Positions 11,740 to 24,394 of a DNA stretch of 64,000 bases are shown here, piece by piece. This stretch comes from Sipunculus nudus. Its lineage: Eukaryota; Annelida; Sipuncula; Golfingiida; Sipunculidae. Location of the stretch: assembly GCA_026874595.1 (NCBI GenBank), contig CM049310.1, forward strand, positions 77,741,056 to 77,805,055, given 5' to 3'. The notes beneath the pieces were generated by a model. It was given only the letters and a program-made list of their open reading frames with translations, did no database searches and was not told where the DNA came from. Both the position numbers and the translations under genes were made by a program. Positions within the stretch are counted from its first letter, which is position 1. Each line of letters opens with the position of its first letter.

Positions 11740-13900
11740 GTGATTCATTTCGTGTAGTCTTTTTAAAATAAACTTTATTTTACATGGATTGTACAACTAG
11801 TTATATCTAATACGAGGCACTGTCAATGGCTCGAATGGTGACGCTCGGTAGTCTGTTGATGTGGAAGACCCGGAAAAAACACTGACCTTTGACGGGCCAA
11901 TACAACCCACTCTCATAGCAAGGCCGGGAAATCAAACCCGGGTGACCACCTGAATAAGTGAAAACTGGTGAACATTGCTTAGAAATGAAGTGATCCGGCT
12001 GAGGAACCAGGACATCGTTTTGTATTATTCAGTTAGTTTACCTTTAATGTCCTTTCCAATTAAAAAACAAAACTTAACTCTCTCATAGCGAACGGGAACG
12101 TGTGATCTCGGCCAAGAATGTATAGAAATAGAAGATCTCGGAATGGAATGTACAGAAAGAGCAGAAGAAGTAATAGGAAACCCGCTTAATGTTTGCCAAA
12201 AGCTGTTTGCTCAGGGATTTAGGCCAGCATAGACCATGTTGTGATAACATTCATTTTAGAGCTTTAGATGTTGCTTTTAGAGGTTGATCGACCATCGTTT
12301 GATTACGCCCTGACCAGGGCACATTTGAAGTATTGGTTGCTTGGCGGATTTAGAGGGGGTAGATGGGGCACGTAGTTCCTCTTTTACGACCGAAAAATCT
12401 TTCACAATTGATTAATAAACTGAATATTGATAAGGAGAGCCAAATTTTATGTCTCGCATCTTTTCTTCCCTATACTTCAGCAATATTCTGAAATTCTATA
12501 TCCGCCCCTGATTGGGTAAAACGTTTGAAATAGATTTATAGATTTATAACCATTACATAAACGCCATGCAGTGCCATAATATAAAACTTGAGGTTATTAA
12601 AAATTTAAAATTAAAAAATGAATAAAATGTAGAATTTCTTTCTGTTTTAACGTTTCCAAAAGAGAAGGAACGATAACGCTTGACCTCTTGGTTTAAGCAT
12701 GATATGGCTTATCGACGTTATAATGAAAGCCGATTAAGATTTTACCAAAACGTTAATACTTCCGATAGTGGGTACCTTTAAATATTTGATTTATATTGTT
12801 TATGATTATGTGATGAGCTGTATTTACGGGTTCAGTCAGATTAATATTATGAGGCAGGTCAAACAATTTTGGATATGCAATTTGAAGCTGATAATGAGAT
12901 CTAGAACGTACAAAAATCATACAAGGTAAATTTATAATTATTTCATTGGCACGATGAGTTCACGGAAGAAATATATGTAATTGCTCTGTTCTTAATAAAA
13001 CTTCTTATGTGTACCAAATAAGACTGACTAAATACCTTGTACGTATATGCATGACAGGCACAAACAATTGAAGAGGAATGTTAGGTACTTTGCGCAAAAC
13101 GGAGAGACTTCTGCTGGGACTAACCAGGCATGCCTTAATGATCAGTCAATGTCTTGTTTTCAGGTTACAGGTTTAACAGGATAATGAATTATAGCTTTTT
13201 GGTCAGCATGTGCCCACAGAGCATAAAATGAATTGAACAGCAATAACTGGGACTATAACCAGCCTTATAATCATGTGCCTTTTTTGGCGACTTTTGTTGC
13301 CCGCAGTTTGATTAGAGATTGGGTGTGTACACGCACATGTTTGCGCCAGCGGAGGCAGTTCTGTCACGAATTCTCTCACCAGTATATACCACATAAAGAC
13401 AACCAGTCTATACTTTCAACATATGTATAAAAATGTACATTAAGGTATTTCTACAACATTAGTCTAAACCTGTCATAAGGGCCTGGGTGTGATGGAACGC
13501 TGCAGACACAGGCATTAAAATTATACAAGGGTACCAGCAGTCGCTATCAATACATATATATGTACATATGCATGTACATGTACGGGATCTGAAGATCTTG
13601 GAACATCTCCTACCAGAAGGTTCATGCAATCGACTCTATTTGTATATGGATGACTGCTTATTTACAACTTCATGTTCGTAGGTATAGTATCAGTGGAATT
13701 GGCATCATTTACACATGAGATATATTACTTGCATAAGAGAACACAGTTCCAGTTGAAGTAACCTCTTTATAACACGGTTCTTATAATGGTACCAATACTC
13801 TGTCAATAAACAAAATGTTAATACAATGTCTCTAGAAGGAACATTTACGACAGCAATAAATACAGTCTATACTAAACCACTGTGTTTTTGCTGGAGATAC
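11740..13900. other. Left arm, non-coding, paired with 26.4-28.4 kb
   Basis: Blocks at 12060-12320 and 13040-13900 match the reverse complement of 28130-28340 and 26450-27310. I see no open coding segment. The 12 kb block is the degenerate counterpart of the exon-like segment at 28213-28387. Confidence 0.55.
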
Positions 13901-13903
13901 ATA

Positions 13904-16430
13904 ACAAGTGACCCATGGGTAATGACGCTCAGCTGCCAAGCATGACCTGTGACATCATGGGCTGAGATTCACAACTTCCCGTCAAATGTTTGAAGAACCT
14001 TTTTCCCAATTTTGTTGAAACTTTCTACGATGACAGAAATATTCACATATGTCTGGTTAAAACACAGGGATTTGATGATCTGAGGCAAAATGTATGGTTG
14101 ATGAGCAATCAGGAACTAATCCCTTAGCTTGCTTGATACCTGTCAGTCTCAATGAATACCAAACAGGCCAAATATAAGATCAACATAAAAAGCAAAAACT
14201 TTAGAAATCACAGCAAGAATTATTTAGAAACGGATGCTTCTGTATGAATTTTTATTCAATACAAACCAACTGTACCGGACATTCATAAATGATGGTCATA
14301 TTTCCAAGTAATCTTTGATCCAATCCTTTGCAAGATTACATTTATATACGTCCCACTGCAAAAGGAGTTTAAGAATGGCTATCTAGTGGGCATATTGGAT
14401 TTCTGAAATCCGACAACGGACACCCTCTAAAAGAGACCAAACATTAAAAAAATCACAGAAACTACACTGACAAACGGATTTCTAAGGTGGCTAATTGGCA
14501 GACATAATAAATTTCTCACAAGTCTGACATTTGATATCACACATCCTCCAATAAGAGACCAAACTTGTGGCAATTGCTAAAAAAATGTTAAAGTATTGAA
14601 TGTCCAAAACAATTCAAAAGGCATGATCAGATTGGAGAGCTCTCATATAAGATTTACGGACATGCAAAAAAATAGTGTAAGTCCAATATTTTTTAAGTAT
14701 CACCTTGCTTTTTAGCGGATTCAGAAGGGTAGGTAAATTGCAAAACCTGAAAGACAAGAAATGCAGAAAGCATCACTAAGGGTCTTGTAGAACAAATAAA
14801 GCCATCCTAATTCCAGGTACAGACCCACATATTATCAGAACAAACACTTGCTTATATATCTGATGATTTATATAAAAATATTTAGATATCTAGGAAACTA
14901 GGTTTATTGCTATGATTCCATAATATAAACTGCAAAATGTTCCCGCCATCTTATAAATCAGGAGCTAAACCTTAATACAATACTTATAGTCTTAATGCCT
15001 CGCAGACGCATTTAGTAATACCTCCTCGGGCAACAGAGTGTTTTTGTTATATATACTAATGATGCCCGTATCATTCAAAGGGCTGATAAAAAAGGGAGTC
15101 TTATATCACAAGTGTCGCTCACAATTACGGGCATACAGTGAGATGTACCAATTGTAGTGCAATGGGTATATATACAAGAAAAATAGAGATGGTCTACAAA
15201 GTAAGTTTTTATTGTAAACATCCCTGACCTCTGACCTTGGCCTTTTTCCCACATATCAATTGGATTCTTTCTAGAATGATGGGTAACTACTAACCACTTA
15301 AAACTGCAGTAATCACTTGGCAACCAATGTGTGAATAACTTTGACCTGCAACCTTTTACCTTGTGACCAGCTGACCCCAAAATCAATAAGTTATTTCTTC
15401 AAGCAAACAGACCCATAAATATGAAGTTTGTATCAAATTGAACGATGCATAGATGAGGCATATATGAAAGACCGAAGGTCTGGGATGAACAATTTAGCTT
15501 GAAATATGTTCACAAACATTTGGAACAATTAAATATTGTGACCTTGAACTCTGACCTTTTGAACTCAACATCAATAGACTTCTTCCCCTATTGGTAGGTA
15601 AGCCATATAAGAGACATTGGAAGGTATAGGTTGAACAGTTTGCCTTAAAATGACTTCACGCAAGAAGTGGGTGCTGTGAACTGGATCTTTGACCTTAAAA
15701 AAAAACAGGTCTTTTCCCCCGTTAGCAGAGAAGCAATAAGTCAATGCTGGAAGAATTGGAATGAAAAGTGTAGCTTGAAATGTGTCCACAACCTTTTTAA
15801 AGAAGTTAATCCTGTGACCTTGACCTGTGACGTTTTGACCTCAAAATCTATAGGATTCTTCTCCCACTTGGTATGTGAGTCATATGTGAAAGATCAAAGG
15901 TTTGGAACGAAAGGGTTGGCATAAAATGCATCCACAAGCTTTTCAAAGAAGTGGGTCCTGTGACCTTGACCTTTGACCTTGTTGACCTAAAAATAATAAT
16001 GGTTCTTCCCTGTTCCTTGGTGAGTTGATATGAAAGATGGAAGGTTTGGGATGAAAATTTTGCCGATAAGAATTAATTCTTGGGGATGCAAACACACCCC
16101 GTAACTCAAAGAATATAGGTCGCAGTGACCTTATTTTAGGTATGCGTGAAGATCTTTTTAGAACCTCTAAGATGAAAATTTTGCCGATAAGAATTAATTC
16201 TTGGGGATACAAACACACCCCGTAACTCAAAGAATATAGGCCGCAGTGACCTTATTTTAGGTATGCGTGAAGATCTTTTTAGAACCTCTAAGAATGCATA
16301 GGGTTCATGATCCTAGCCCTTACGGTTAAGATTTGTGCCCTACTAACGGAGGGACGGACGAAAAAGACGGAAGGACGACGGACAAAGACCCATCGCTATC
16401 GCACAGCATGACTAAGTCAGCTGAGCTAAA
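13904..16430 (+). mobile_element. Constant-end element, TGACCT-type interior
   Basis: It starts with ACAAGTGACCCATGGGTAA, followed by GCTCAGCTG, and ends with a GGAC/GGACGA tract (16345-16385) and GTCAGCTGAGCTAAA. The interior from about 15200 to 16300 has diverged repeats with the TGACCTTGACCTTTGACCT core, the same family as the array at 43.6-49.2 kb. Two copies of a roughly 105-bp block (about 16050-16160 and 16170-16290) are nearly identical. The right arm lacks the element: homology is continuous up to GATACATA at 13896-13903 and then leaves, giving an independent left breakpoint. Confidence 0.75.
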
Positions 16431-16639
16431 TAGGGAAACCTGCAAAAAATTTATTTAATTTTAAAGAAAAACGACCAATCATCAATAACATATAATCCAT
16501 GAATTGGCACACAACTAATATATATTCACATACGTGGGTGTGCTACATTCTTAACATAGATACAAATTATAAAAACGCATAATAAAAATATATTTGTGGA
16601 TACTGATAAATCTCACGAGACCTGCCTTCTCTCATTTTC

Positions 16640-17062
16640 CAGGTATTGGCGAAACCAAAGTCAAATATGAGACAGACAAGCAGTACCTTAAAGTACTAGT
16701 ATTTGATCTATGAAAACACACCGAATGACAAGGATGCATGGGCTGCCGGGGGAAGTAGGGACATGGACAAGTTTAAAACCAAGGGATCACTTGCAGAAAC
16801 GGTAGCGTTAAGTTTATTTAAATATATATCAGGTCCAACCACAATACAGTCACAAACCAGGGATATTGTATATTCAATGCTTCTCTTCAACCAAGTATAG
16901 CCATATTCGACCATTGTTCCTCCAGACGCGGAAGAAGAGACCAAAGCGAGGCTCGACAGTCACTTTCATGTGTATCGTTAGTTTTTTTTTATTTTCCTAA
17001 CCGTGTGCTGCTGTGTAAAAGGTGCTGTGTTTTCAAGATGCAAGTCAAGTCTTACAGTTAGA
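16640..17062 (+). pseudogene. Broken left-arm copy of a membrane-protein terminal exon
   Basis: Inverted partner of the open exon at 24379-24858. The acceptor TTTTCCAG and the segment NDKDAWAAGGSRD are kept, as is the final FSRCKSSLTVRF followed directly by TAA. A 6-bp insertion creates a TAG near 16700, another stop follows FNQV, and the middle is frameshifted. Because the two arms agree on where the reading frame ends, this frame was probably coding before the duplication. Confidence 0.6.
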
Positions 17063-17065
17063 TTC

Positions 17066-17570
17066 TAAACGAATGTACTGATTATTAAAAAAAAAACATG
17101 AGAGGCCCATCAGGCTAATCAACTGTCAACTAGGCTATGGAACATGTTCAGCATGCAGTGGGGCGGGACATAAATTCAATGTGACAAGGTGTAGCCTAAC
17201 TCTTGGCCTATATTCAGAAAAAAAATCAAATTAAGAGCATAGTATTAAGCGAAATTGAAGCATATTAATGGAAACAAACTTCTCAATGCCTTAGATGACA
17301 TTTTCCCCAAGCAGTATCTAAATAAAAGTACACATTGGCTGCATGGTATAGCAGTACCAGTAAAGGTTGTTTTCAATAAGACCGTTTTCCCAAATATATG
17401 TATGTATCTGTACATACATTTCTCTATACCAAGCTATAAATGAACAAAACATACAGGAAAAAGAATACATACATACTGACAAATCTCGAACTGTAATAAT
17501 ATCAGAAAATTTCAACAACTTTGTATGAATACCGTAATTTTTATCTCAGTATCTATACAGATCCATGCCA
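17066..17570. other. Spacer, no gene seen
   Basis: AT-rich unique sequence between the end of left-arm homology and the 3' end of the LINE. Only short open frames without family features. Confidence 0.55.
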
Positions 17571-18551
17571 TTAGCTATTTGTTCAAATGAAATGTTGACA
17601 ATGTGAGAATCACTTCCATAAATTTATTCTTTAATAAGGCAGTGGAGAGATTTCCACTTAATTTCATGCTGTAGCAGTTTTTCTCTTTTGAGGGCGATAT
17701 ATTTTTCAATATTATGCATTTCTTTAATAAACATTTTACACTTCCTAGTCGTTGGTTGTTCTCTTCTACATCTACTAATATATAAGTACCTTTTGATAAG
17801 TGAAGTCATGAAATTCAACCATCTTGTATTGTAACATCCTAAGATGACATTATGAGCTGACCATATAAATGAGTTTGAGCTGCTCCATATGATTTAAATA
17901 TAGAAAGAATATCACTCCAAATCAATCTGGAAAAGCAACACTCCCAAAATAAGTGTTAAATGGTTTCATCCTCATTTTTTGCAAAAACTACATTCTGCAG
18001 AGTTAATTATATTTATCCTATAAAGAAAAAGGTTTAAAGTAATTCTGCGGTGTAGTATATAAAATTGGAACATCCTTAATTTTACAGATATAGTACAGTT
18101 AAATATATTACTGAAACCTTTATATACTTTCTCTTCAGATTTTGTTTGAAGTTCAGATTCCCAATTGTTGATTGCAGAAGTTGGCTTCTCCAGGTTCTTC
18201 TAAATCACCTTGGTGTATACACTTTTAGTCGGATATTTAGTCCTAATTATACTATCAAAGTTAAAATTATAAGGCGTGGCAATTGTTTCTGGCTTTTTAT
18301 TTTCAAGCAAGCTTTTCCATAGTTATCGGATGGCATTAATTATTCCATTACATGTTACAATATCTATTTTAACATTAAATTTATGACATAGCTCATTATG
18401 GTTTAACCAAACATTCTTTGCACCATCTGTTTTAATTATGTCAGATATATTTTATCCCTGCCGCATATAATAATCTGAGAAATATAACTTTATTTCCTCG
18501 TTTAATGTGAGAAATGAACCATATGATTTGATTTCTAATATCTGTGCGAGT

Positions 18552-19440
18552 TTATGGTGAGTGGTAATTATATATACACCAAGATGGAAATACATCTTTC
18601 CAAAATATGGATGGTTTTACAAATATCTCTAGGAGGTCATTTCTATGTAAATTGCACCTGAATGACTCATCAGACAGCTTGAGACCTTGTATGAATATTT
18701 GTCTCCATATATCATTTTCTGATTTAGACAGTATTCGTTTTATCCAAGCTATTTTTAATGTTATGTCCTGTGTTGGTAGATGCATCATGCTAAGCCCCCC
18801 ACAATCTATAGGTGCATAAAGAATATTCCTTTTAACTGATTCTCTACCTTTGTACCATATGAATTTAAATAGCAATTTCTCTATTTCTTTCAAAATTTGT
18901 TTTGTTGGGGAAGTGAGAACTGTTAATAAATAAATTACCAGGGAAATAAGAAAACTCTTTATAATAGTATTTTTTCCCAGAGGTGTGAGTTTTCTGCGAC
19001 ACCATACAGATATCACACTCTTTATTTTTTGTATTTTTGGAGTATAATTTAAATGTACAACATTTTTCATGGAAGGTGTTACAGTTATTCCTGATAAATT
19101 TAATTGTTTGTCAGCCCAGGTCAAACCTAAATTTTTAACTATATCTTTTTCTTTATATTTCTCTTCTGTTAAGGGGATTATAGCTGTTTTGTCTCGGTTG
19201 ATCCTTAAACCTTTGATATTATTAAATTCAGAAAATACATTATGAGTTTCTTGTATGCTAGCGATATCTTTTGTGAACACCACTATGTCATCTGCATACT
19301 GTATTTTTTTAAAAACACCATGTTTGGATAAGATTTCATTAATTTTTTTATTTGATCTTATAGCCTCTGCCAGTAATTTAATAGCAAATATAAATAAATA
19401 GGGGGATAGGGGACAGCCTTGTCTGACTCCTCTACTTACT
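18552..19440 (-). pseudogene. LINE reverse transcriptase, C-terminal half
   Basis: An open frame of 243 codons (18552-19283) follows directly on the catalytic QYADDIVVFTKD motif at about 19265-19300. It contains the thumb-type block GLRINRDKTAIIPL and the later NTIIKSFLISLVIYLLTVL and NILYAPIDCGGLSMMHLP blocks typical of L1/Tx1 RTs. Upstream, SRGVRQGCPLSPYLFIF is readable at about 19380-19435 after a break. The enzyme would prime cDNA synthesis at a nicked target. Confidence 0.88.
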
Positions 19441-20436
19441 TAAAAAAATTCAGAGATAAAACCATTATTTATAACACAGCTGAAAATGTTAGTATTCAAT
19501 GCTTAATCATAGAGATAGTATGCAAATCAAAGTTCATTTATTCTAAAATTTTATAAATGTACTCCCATTCTAAAAAATTGAAGGCTTTTTCAAAGTCGAC
19601 AGCCATGAGGAAAGCTTTTTCTTCATTTTGTAATAAATATTCAGACAGAGTCATACTTTTGCAACATTTTCCCCCATATATCTTCCCTGCATATACCCTG
19701 TCTGGTCCCACTGAATTAAAGTTGGGAGAAACTGTTTAATTCTGTTCACAATGCATTTTGAAATAATTTTAAAATCGCAGTTCAAGAGTGTAAGGGGTCT
19801 CCAGTTTTTTTCAGACAAAGTTTATCTTTTCCCTTTTTAGGGAGAAGGTTAATTTTACCCTGCCTCTGTGTTATTGATAAAAGCCCTGTACTAAAACTAA
19901 ATCTGATGCTGTCCATATAATATCTCTTTATGTCATTCCAAAAAAAAAAATTGTAAAACTCAACGGGGAAACCATCTGTCCCTGGCGATTTTCTATTTGC
20001 ACATTTTTAAAAACTATTTAATATTTCGTGTTCTGTGATTTCTGGAGACATTGTTTTTTCAATTTATTCAATTTTATATTATATTTTTCACGAGAATTTT
20101 CAACTTTACTAACATGATATTGTTGATTTGAAGTATAAAGTTCCTGGAAAATACTTTTTCTTTTTCTAATATTACCTGTGGATTGTTTATTCTATTTCCA
20201 TTTATAATAAGTTTACTGACAACCTTTCTGTTTTAATTCCTTTTCTCTATATCTAAAAAATATTTTGTTGATTTCTCACCCTCCTCATACCATCTAGTTT
20301 TGCTTCTGATGCCCCTCCCCCCTACCTTTTTCTTCTATATACTTATATAGTTTTTGTTCCTTCTCTTTTAATTTATGTTTATCACACTGCTCAGCGTCTG
20401 TAAATATTTTGTTTTTCAAGAATATTATATTTTTTT

Positions 20437-21350
20437 CTAACTAACTAATTTCTTCTCTGGTATTCTTTTGTTTTTTCTATGGTTGTGGCATGTACATGTT
20501 CTCCGGATAGTCATATTTATGGTATCCCATAATAATGTAGGATTAGCTTCTTTATTTTCATTTACAGTGGTCAATATACAATCCTCAATTTGCTGCACAC
20601 ATTCTTCATCATATAATAAAGAGGTATTGAATTTCCAGAATCCTGGTCCTCGTTTTCTTTCATGAGGTTTCCTAATTAGATCAATCCCTGAGTGATCTGT
20701 GTTATACCCTGGTAATATACTAGCCCCTTTAGTTAGCCTTAAAAGACCCTTTGATAAAAGAAAAAAATCTATACGACTCCCAGTATATGTTGGTTTATCT
20801 CTCATCCATGTGTATTGTCTATTTTGGAAGTGAAAATGACGCCAAACAAGTTCTTCAATCCATTCATTCATTAAATTGCTAAGAGTTGTGTTCCCTAGTT
20901 GTCCACTTGACTTATCTAATTTAGGATTTATAACGGTGTTCCAGTCACCTCCAACTATATTATTCTCATTGTGGCTCTGTGCTAAATTATCAAAGAAATC
21001 AGAATAAAAGTCTGTTTTAATTTGGTTGGTCCATACACATTTGCCAAATTAAGGCGTATGCCTTCTATAGTAATGTCTAGCACTAATACCCTCCCATCTT
21101 CATCTTTGTATTCATTATGGATCTGATGTGACACAGTTTTTTTATCAGTATTGCCACACCTCGGGAACTGGTGTCTCCATGACTAAATATTATATACTGT
21201 GGCCCCATTTTGCTCTCCTCTGATTAGCAAAGTTTGGGGAGCTGTGCGTCTCTTGGAGAAATATTATATTGTGACTTTTATTCTGCAACCAATAAAATAA
21301 TTGTCTTCTTTAGGGGTAAGACTAAGACCCCGGAAATTAAGTGAGAGCAC
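20437..21350 (-). pseudogene. LINE AP-type endonuclease remnant
   Basis: The 144-codon frame at 20437-20871 holds the C-terminal endonuclease motifs SRIDFFLLSKGL and TDHSGIDLI, followed by RGPGFWKFN, which links to the RT in this clade. Upstream at about 20930-20960 GGDWNTVINPKL is readable, and near 21030-21060 NLANVYGP. Frame breaks separate the pieces. Confidence 0.82.
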
Positions 21351-21432
21351 ATTGATATTACACATTCAAGTGTAAATTAAAGAGACTGTTATGAATGTTA
21401 ATGTAATAGTGATAATTAATCTGTTATACCAC

Positions 21433-21433
<1 letters not shown>

Positions 21434-21474
<41 letters not shown>
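21434..21474. repeat. (AT)n microsatellite
   Basis: About 40 bp of pure AT dinucleotides between the LINE and the candidate exon at 21791-21994. A C homopolymer of about 22 bp follows at 21676-21697. Confidence 0.95.
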
Positions 21475-21476
<2 letters not shown>

Positions 21477-21790
21477 CCATATCTGTTATGGTTAAAATAT
21501 TTTTTGATGTACGGCTGTAAAGTTCCTAGACACTTGTACACTCTGACTGATGCCTATACCATAATGTGAGCGCCCAACACCTCACCTTCAACCCCTCCCC
21601 CTTCCTAGATGCCGACACAAATCAACCTTTTCCCATTCCTGGTGGATCACGGTATCAGTTCTCTTCTCTCTATAACCCCCCCCCCCCCCCCCCCCCCATT
21701 GAATTTTTTCCCACTGTATGTATGTTATGAACCAAATAGCTATATCAAGCATGATTGTATGTAATTTAAGTAAATAAAAAAAAAACTTAC

Positions 21791-21994
21791 CCAAATTTGC
21801 TTGTATGATTCGGTGAAAAGTCTGTACGTGCCATTCACATCATCGGGAAACGCTTTATCGTCGACATGCGGGAGTTTTTCATCGCCTTTTTCCTCTCCGT
21901 AACGGTACAGAAGTTCCCCAGACAGGACAAAGTAGGGGCAAACGACAAAAACACACCACAGTCTGATCCCCCATACGTAATGGCTGCCCTCCAT
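21791..21994 (-). CDS. Candidate first coding exon with signal peptide, unknown gene
   Basis: A 68-codon minus-strand frame starts ATG in a good initiation context (AAAATGG) and ends exactly at a strong donor (TGG|GTAAGT). Residues about 9-26 are hydrophobic (GIRLWCVFVVCPYFVLSG), a likely signal peptide or signal anchor. The rest is acidic and polar with PDDVNGTYRLFTES, where NGT is a possible N-glycosylation site. I do not recognise the protein. It lies in the spacer of the inverted duplication, outside the LINE, and any next exon would be at lower coordinates, where none is evident down to the LINE. It could be chance, but start, signal and donor together are hard to get by chance. Confidence 0.45.
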
Positions 21995-22561
21995 TTTGGC
22001 CAGTCTCCCTACACTAAGCTAAGTTTTGCCAGTGTAGAAATCGTTTGGCGTTTATTTCATGTATACTGTCACCAGATCAGGAATCGTGCGGGCTTCCAGC
22101 CTCTGATTTGGGAACTGAGGAGCTTTCTTTCACTTATATCCCCCTTGCTGTTTATGAGGCGGATCTTGTGCGGGGCCTTTCTGATGGACAGGGACAGGGA
22201 TAGCTCAGAAGCGTAGGAAGTTGAAAGAAGAAAAAAAGAGTATATAGTACATTGAGGTTGGGATACGAACAAACATTCCCTACCCGTTCATTATTTTTCA
22301 CTCTGAGACCAGTTTATTTAAATATTAATAGATGACACAACAACACACCTGTGACAATTTTACATTTTGCTCAATGGACCATAAAAATAATTTGTCCAAA
22401 AATAATTAGTAAATTAAGTTTACCTCAATTCCTACTTACCACATTTTTATCAATATAATCAGTGTGTTTTGATGCTTATTGAACATTGAACAACTGAATA
22501 TCTTGTTATGACTGACTTTATGAGTCACAGAAACTGTAAAAATACGGAGGACTTTATTCCC

Positions 22562-22847
22562 CAGGGCCGTAGCCTCGGCGGGGGGGAGGGCCGCAGCTGC
22601 CTCCCCCGGAATTTGAGGTGCAAAAAAATTGTGAAAAGTTGATATTTTTTTTTTTTCTTAGTGAGCATTGACCAATAAATGACAGCAAAACTGCACCAGA
22701 ATGCAGCAGTATACATAGAGTTTTTCAAAATTCTGCATAACATTGGAGGGGAAAACCTCCTACATACCCTCCCCCTCGGGGGCTTTGCCACCTCACATAC
22801 TGCATCCCCCCCCCCCCCCCCCCCAATTTGGTCAGGTTACGGCCCTG
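22562..22847. mobile_element. Small TIR element (hAT-like ends)
   Basis: About 286 bp bounded by CAGGGCCGTAGCC and its imperfect inverse GGTTACGGCCCTG, ends typical of hAT-type MITEs. The interior has C- and G-rich tracts near both ends (a run of C at about 22806-22824) and no coding capacity. An 8-bp target duplication is not evident, so the assignment rests on the ends. Confidence 0.6.
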
Positions 22848-22849
22848 GT

Positions 22850-24170
22850 CCCTGCTTCAGAGTAATAAACGATCTCTGCCTTGATACACAATCGTAGTTA
22901 CCGACAGGTAGCGCTGCGATAGCCCCTTCCAAAAAATAATATGTACAAATAAGGGAAAAAAAACCCTTTATTTTGCATTATTCACAATAGTTGAAGACGA
23001 AACACCTGCATATCCTGGTCGTGGCCCGGAGGAGTTCCATGACAAAAGTCCAATGCGACCACCGTCAAATATAATATAGATGTACACGTATGAAAATCAA
23101 GCAGTCAACTTTTAATTTACGACCGAGTTTGTGATATTTATTTTTAAAGGGGTTAACTGCTTAACTTTTTGAATAAGAAAAACCCCTTTTTTTCTTATAT
23201 TTAAAATAATTATCAGTTATAATTGGACAAAAAGAATATTCCTAGGCGCACATATTTCTCAAGATGAGTTATATAAAAATAGTGGTTTTTAATTGTAATT
23301 AAAAGTCTACATGTATCAAATATGGTATAGCGTTCAAACACCTTTCAGACAAGCATGCAACGCGGTGACTGCATTGGAGAATTAAAGAATTCGCTAAGCA
23401 GGAAAGGGATTGTCCCTGAATATTTAGCTGGGATAGGGATGTTATCAGAATATATTTATTCATAATTCTTAACATAGTGCTAAGGACCATGAAAATCATG
23501 TAGAAAACATGCAAGATGCCGAGCCGGTACATATGATCAAAATCTCTCAACACACATTCCGCATGCCGTATTCCGTATACATAAAGAATCTATATATAGC
23601 TAAGGCTATATGATCGATAATTTGATACGCAGCACATTCTGCAAAGGAACATGTAAAACTATAATTAGCTTTTTTTCCCGTTTTTTAACATTATAATACA
23701 TCTTTTTTCCCTCAGTCTTTATACGTCTGTTGTTCGATCCTGGATGGAATAACCGTTAATATTTGATCCATTGGCCTTAACATGTGTGATTTTATATCGA
23801 TGACAAACTCATGGCGCTCCATGCTGAACCTTGAAATCTATGCTGCTACTACAAGAAAAACATAAATATTAAAGTTCTTTAAACGAGAATGGGAACTAAA
23901 ACTGGCCTGTATACAAACAAAGAAAAAATAAAACAACATGCACCTTCATTAAGATACTCCTTGAAAAAGAAATGGCATCCAAATTATATTGCGCTATGTT
24001 TCCATGCATTAATAAAAAAATGCTCCAATTTCGCTCAACATTATGCTCTTATTTTCCTTTTGTATATAGGCCTAGTTACACCTACTGCTGAACATGTTCC
24101 ACAGCCAAGTTGATCAGTGTGATGGATCTCTCATATTCTTAATACATATACCCACAGCATTCGATTTATA
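22850..24170. other. Spacer, no gene seen
   Basis: AT-rich sequence between two small TIR elements. Open frames here (such as 23299-23553) lack start context, splice sites or family motifs. Confidence 0.5.
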
Positions 24171-24172
24171 TG

Positions 24173-24394
24173 CAGAAGCGGATCCGGGGGGCGGGGGGGG
24201 GGGGTCCAGGGGGTCCGGACCCCCCCCCCCCTTTTCATCAGAAACAACTTTTTTTAAGGGCTTCATACAAAATTTTGCCGCCTGGACCCCCCCCCCCCTT
24301 TTTCAGACCTGAGGACCTTTTTTGAGGGTGTCCATTTGTCCCCCTTGGTTGGACCCCCCTCCCCCCTTTTCCTAAATCCTAGATCCGCCCCCTG
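24173..24394. mobile_element. Small TIR element with poly-C/G tracts
   Basis: About 222 bp. The left end reads CAGAAGCGGATCCGGGG and the right end, inverted, CAGGGGGCGGATCTAGG. Inside are long G and C tracts and two copies of a TCCGGACCCCC-like block. The outer right end abuts the last coding bases of the exon at 24379-24858. No clean 8-bp target duplication was found. Confidence 0.6.

Larger units (their letters stand above)
2945..17066 (+). repeat. Left arm of a large diverged inverted duplication
   Basis: Successive blocks read on this strand match the reverse complement of blocks at 24400-36610 in mirrored order: 2950-3660 with 35200-36610; 8490-9640 with 33780-35050; 10820-10865 with 33105-33150; 12060-12320 with 28130-28340; 13040-13900 with 26450-27310; 16440-17066 with 24400-25060. 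Coordinate sums of paired blocks stay between about 40.3 and 43.6 kb once the Gypsy insertion is allowed for, putting the symmetry axis at about 20.2-21.8 kb. Divergence and indels are substantial, so the event is old. Insertions private to this arm are 3665-8490 and 13904-16430. Confidence 0.8.
17570..21390 (-). mobile_element. Degenerate LINE of L1/Tx1 type
   Basis: Minus-strand order is endonuclease (about 21350-20430), reverse transcriptase (about 20100-18550) and C-terminal region (to about 17620), as in the second ORF of L1-like non-LTR retrotransposons. Diagnostic pieces are GGDWNTVIN (near 20940), SRIDFFLLSKGL and TDHSGI (20690-20790), GFPVEFYN-like and SRGVRQGCPLSPYLF-like RT blocks (19400-19980), and the catalytic YADD (near 19285). 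Several stops and frameshifts break it, so it is inactive. No first ORF, poly(A) tail or target duplication was identified. It occupies the axis of the inverted duplication. Confidence 0.88.
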
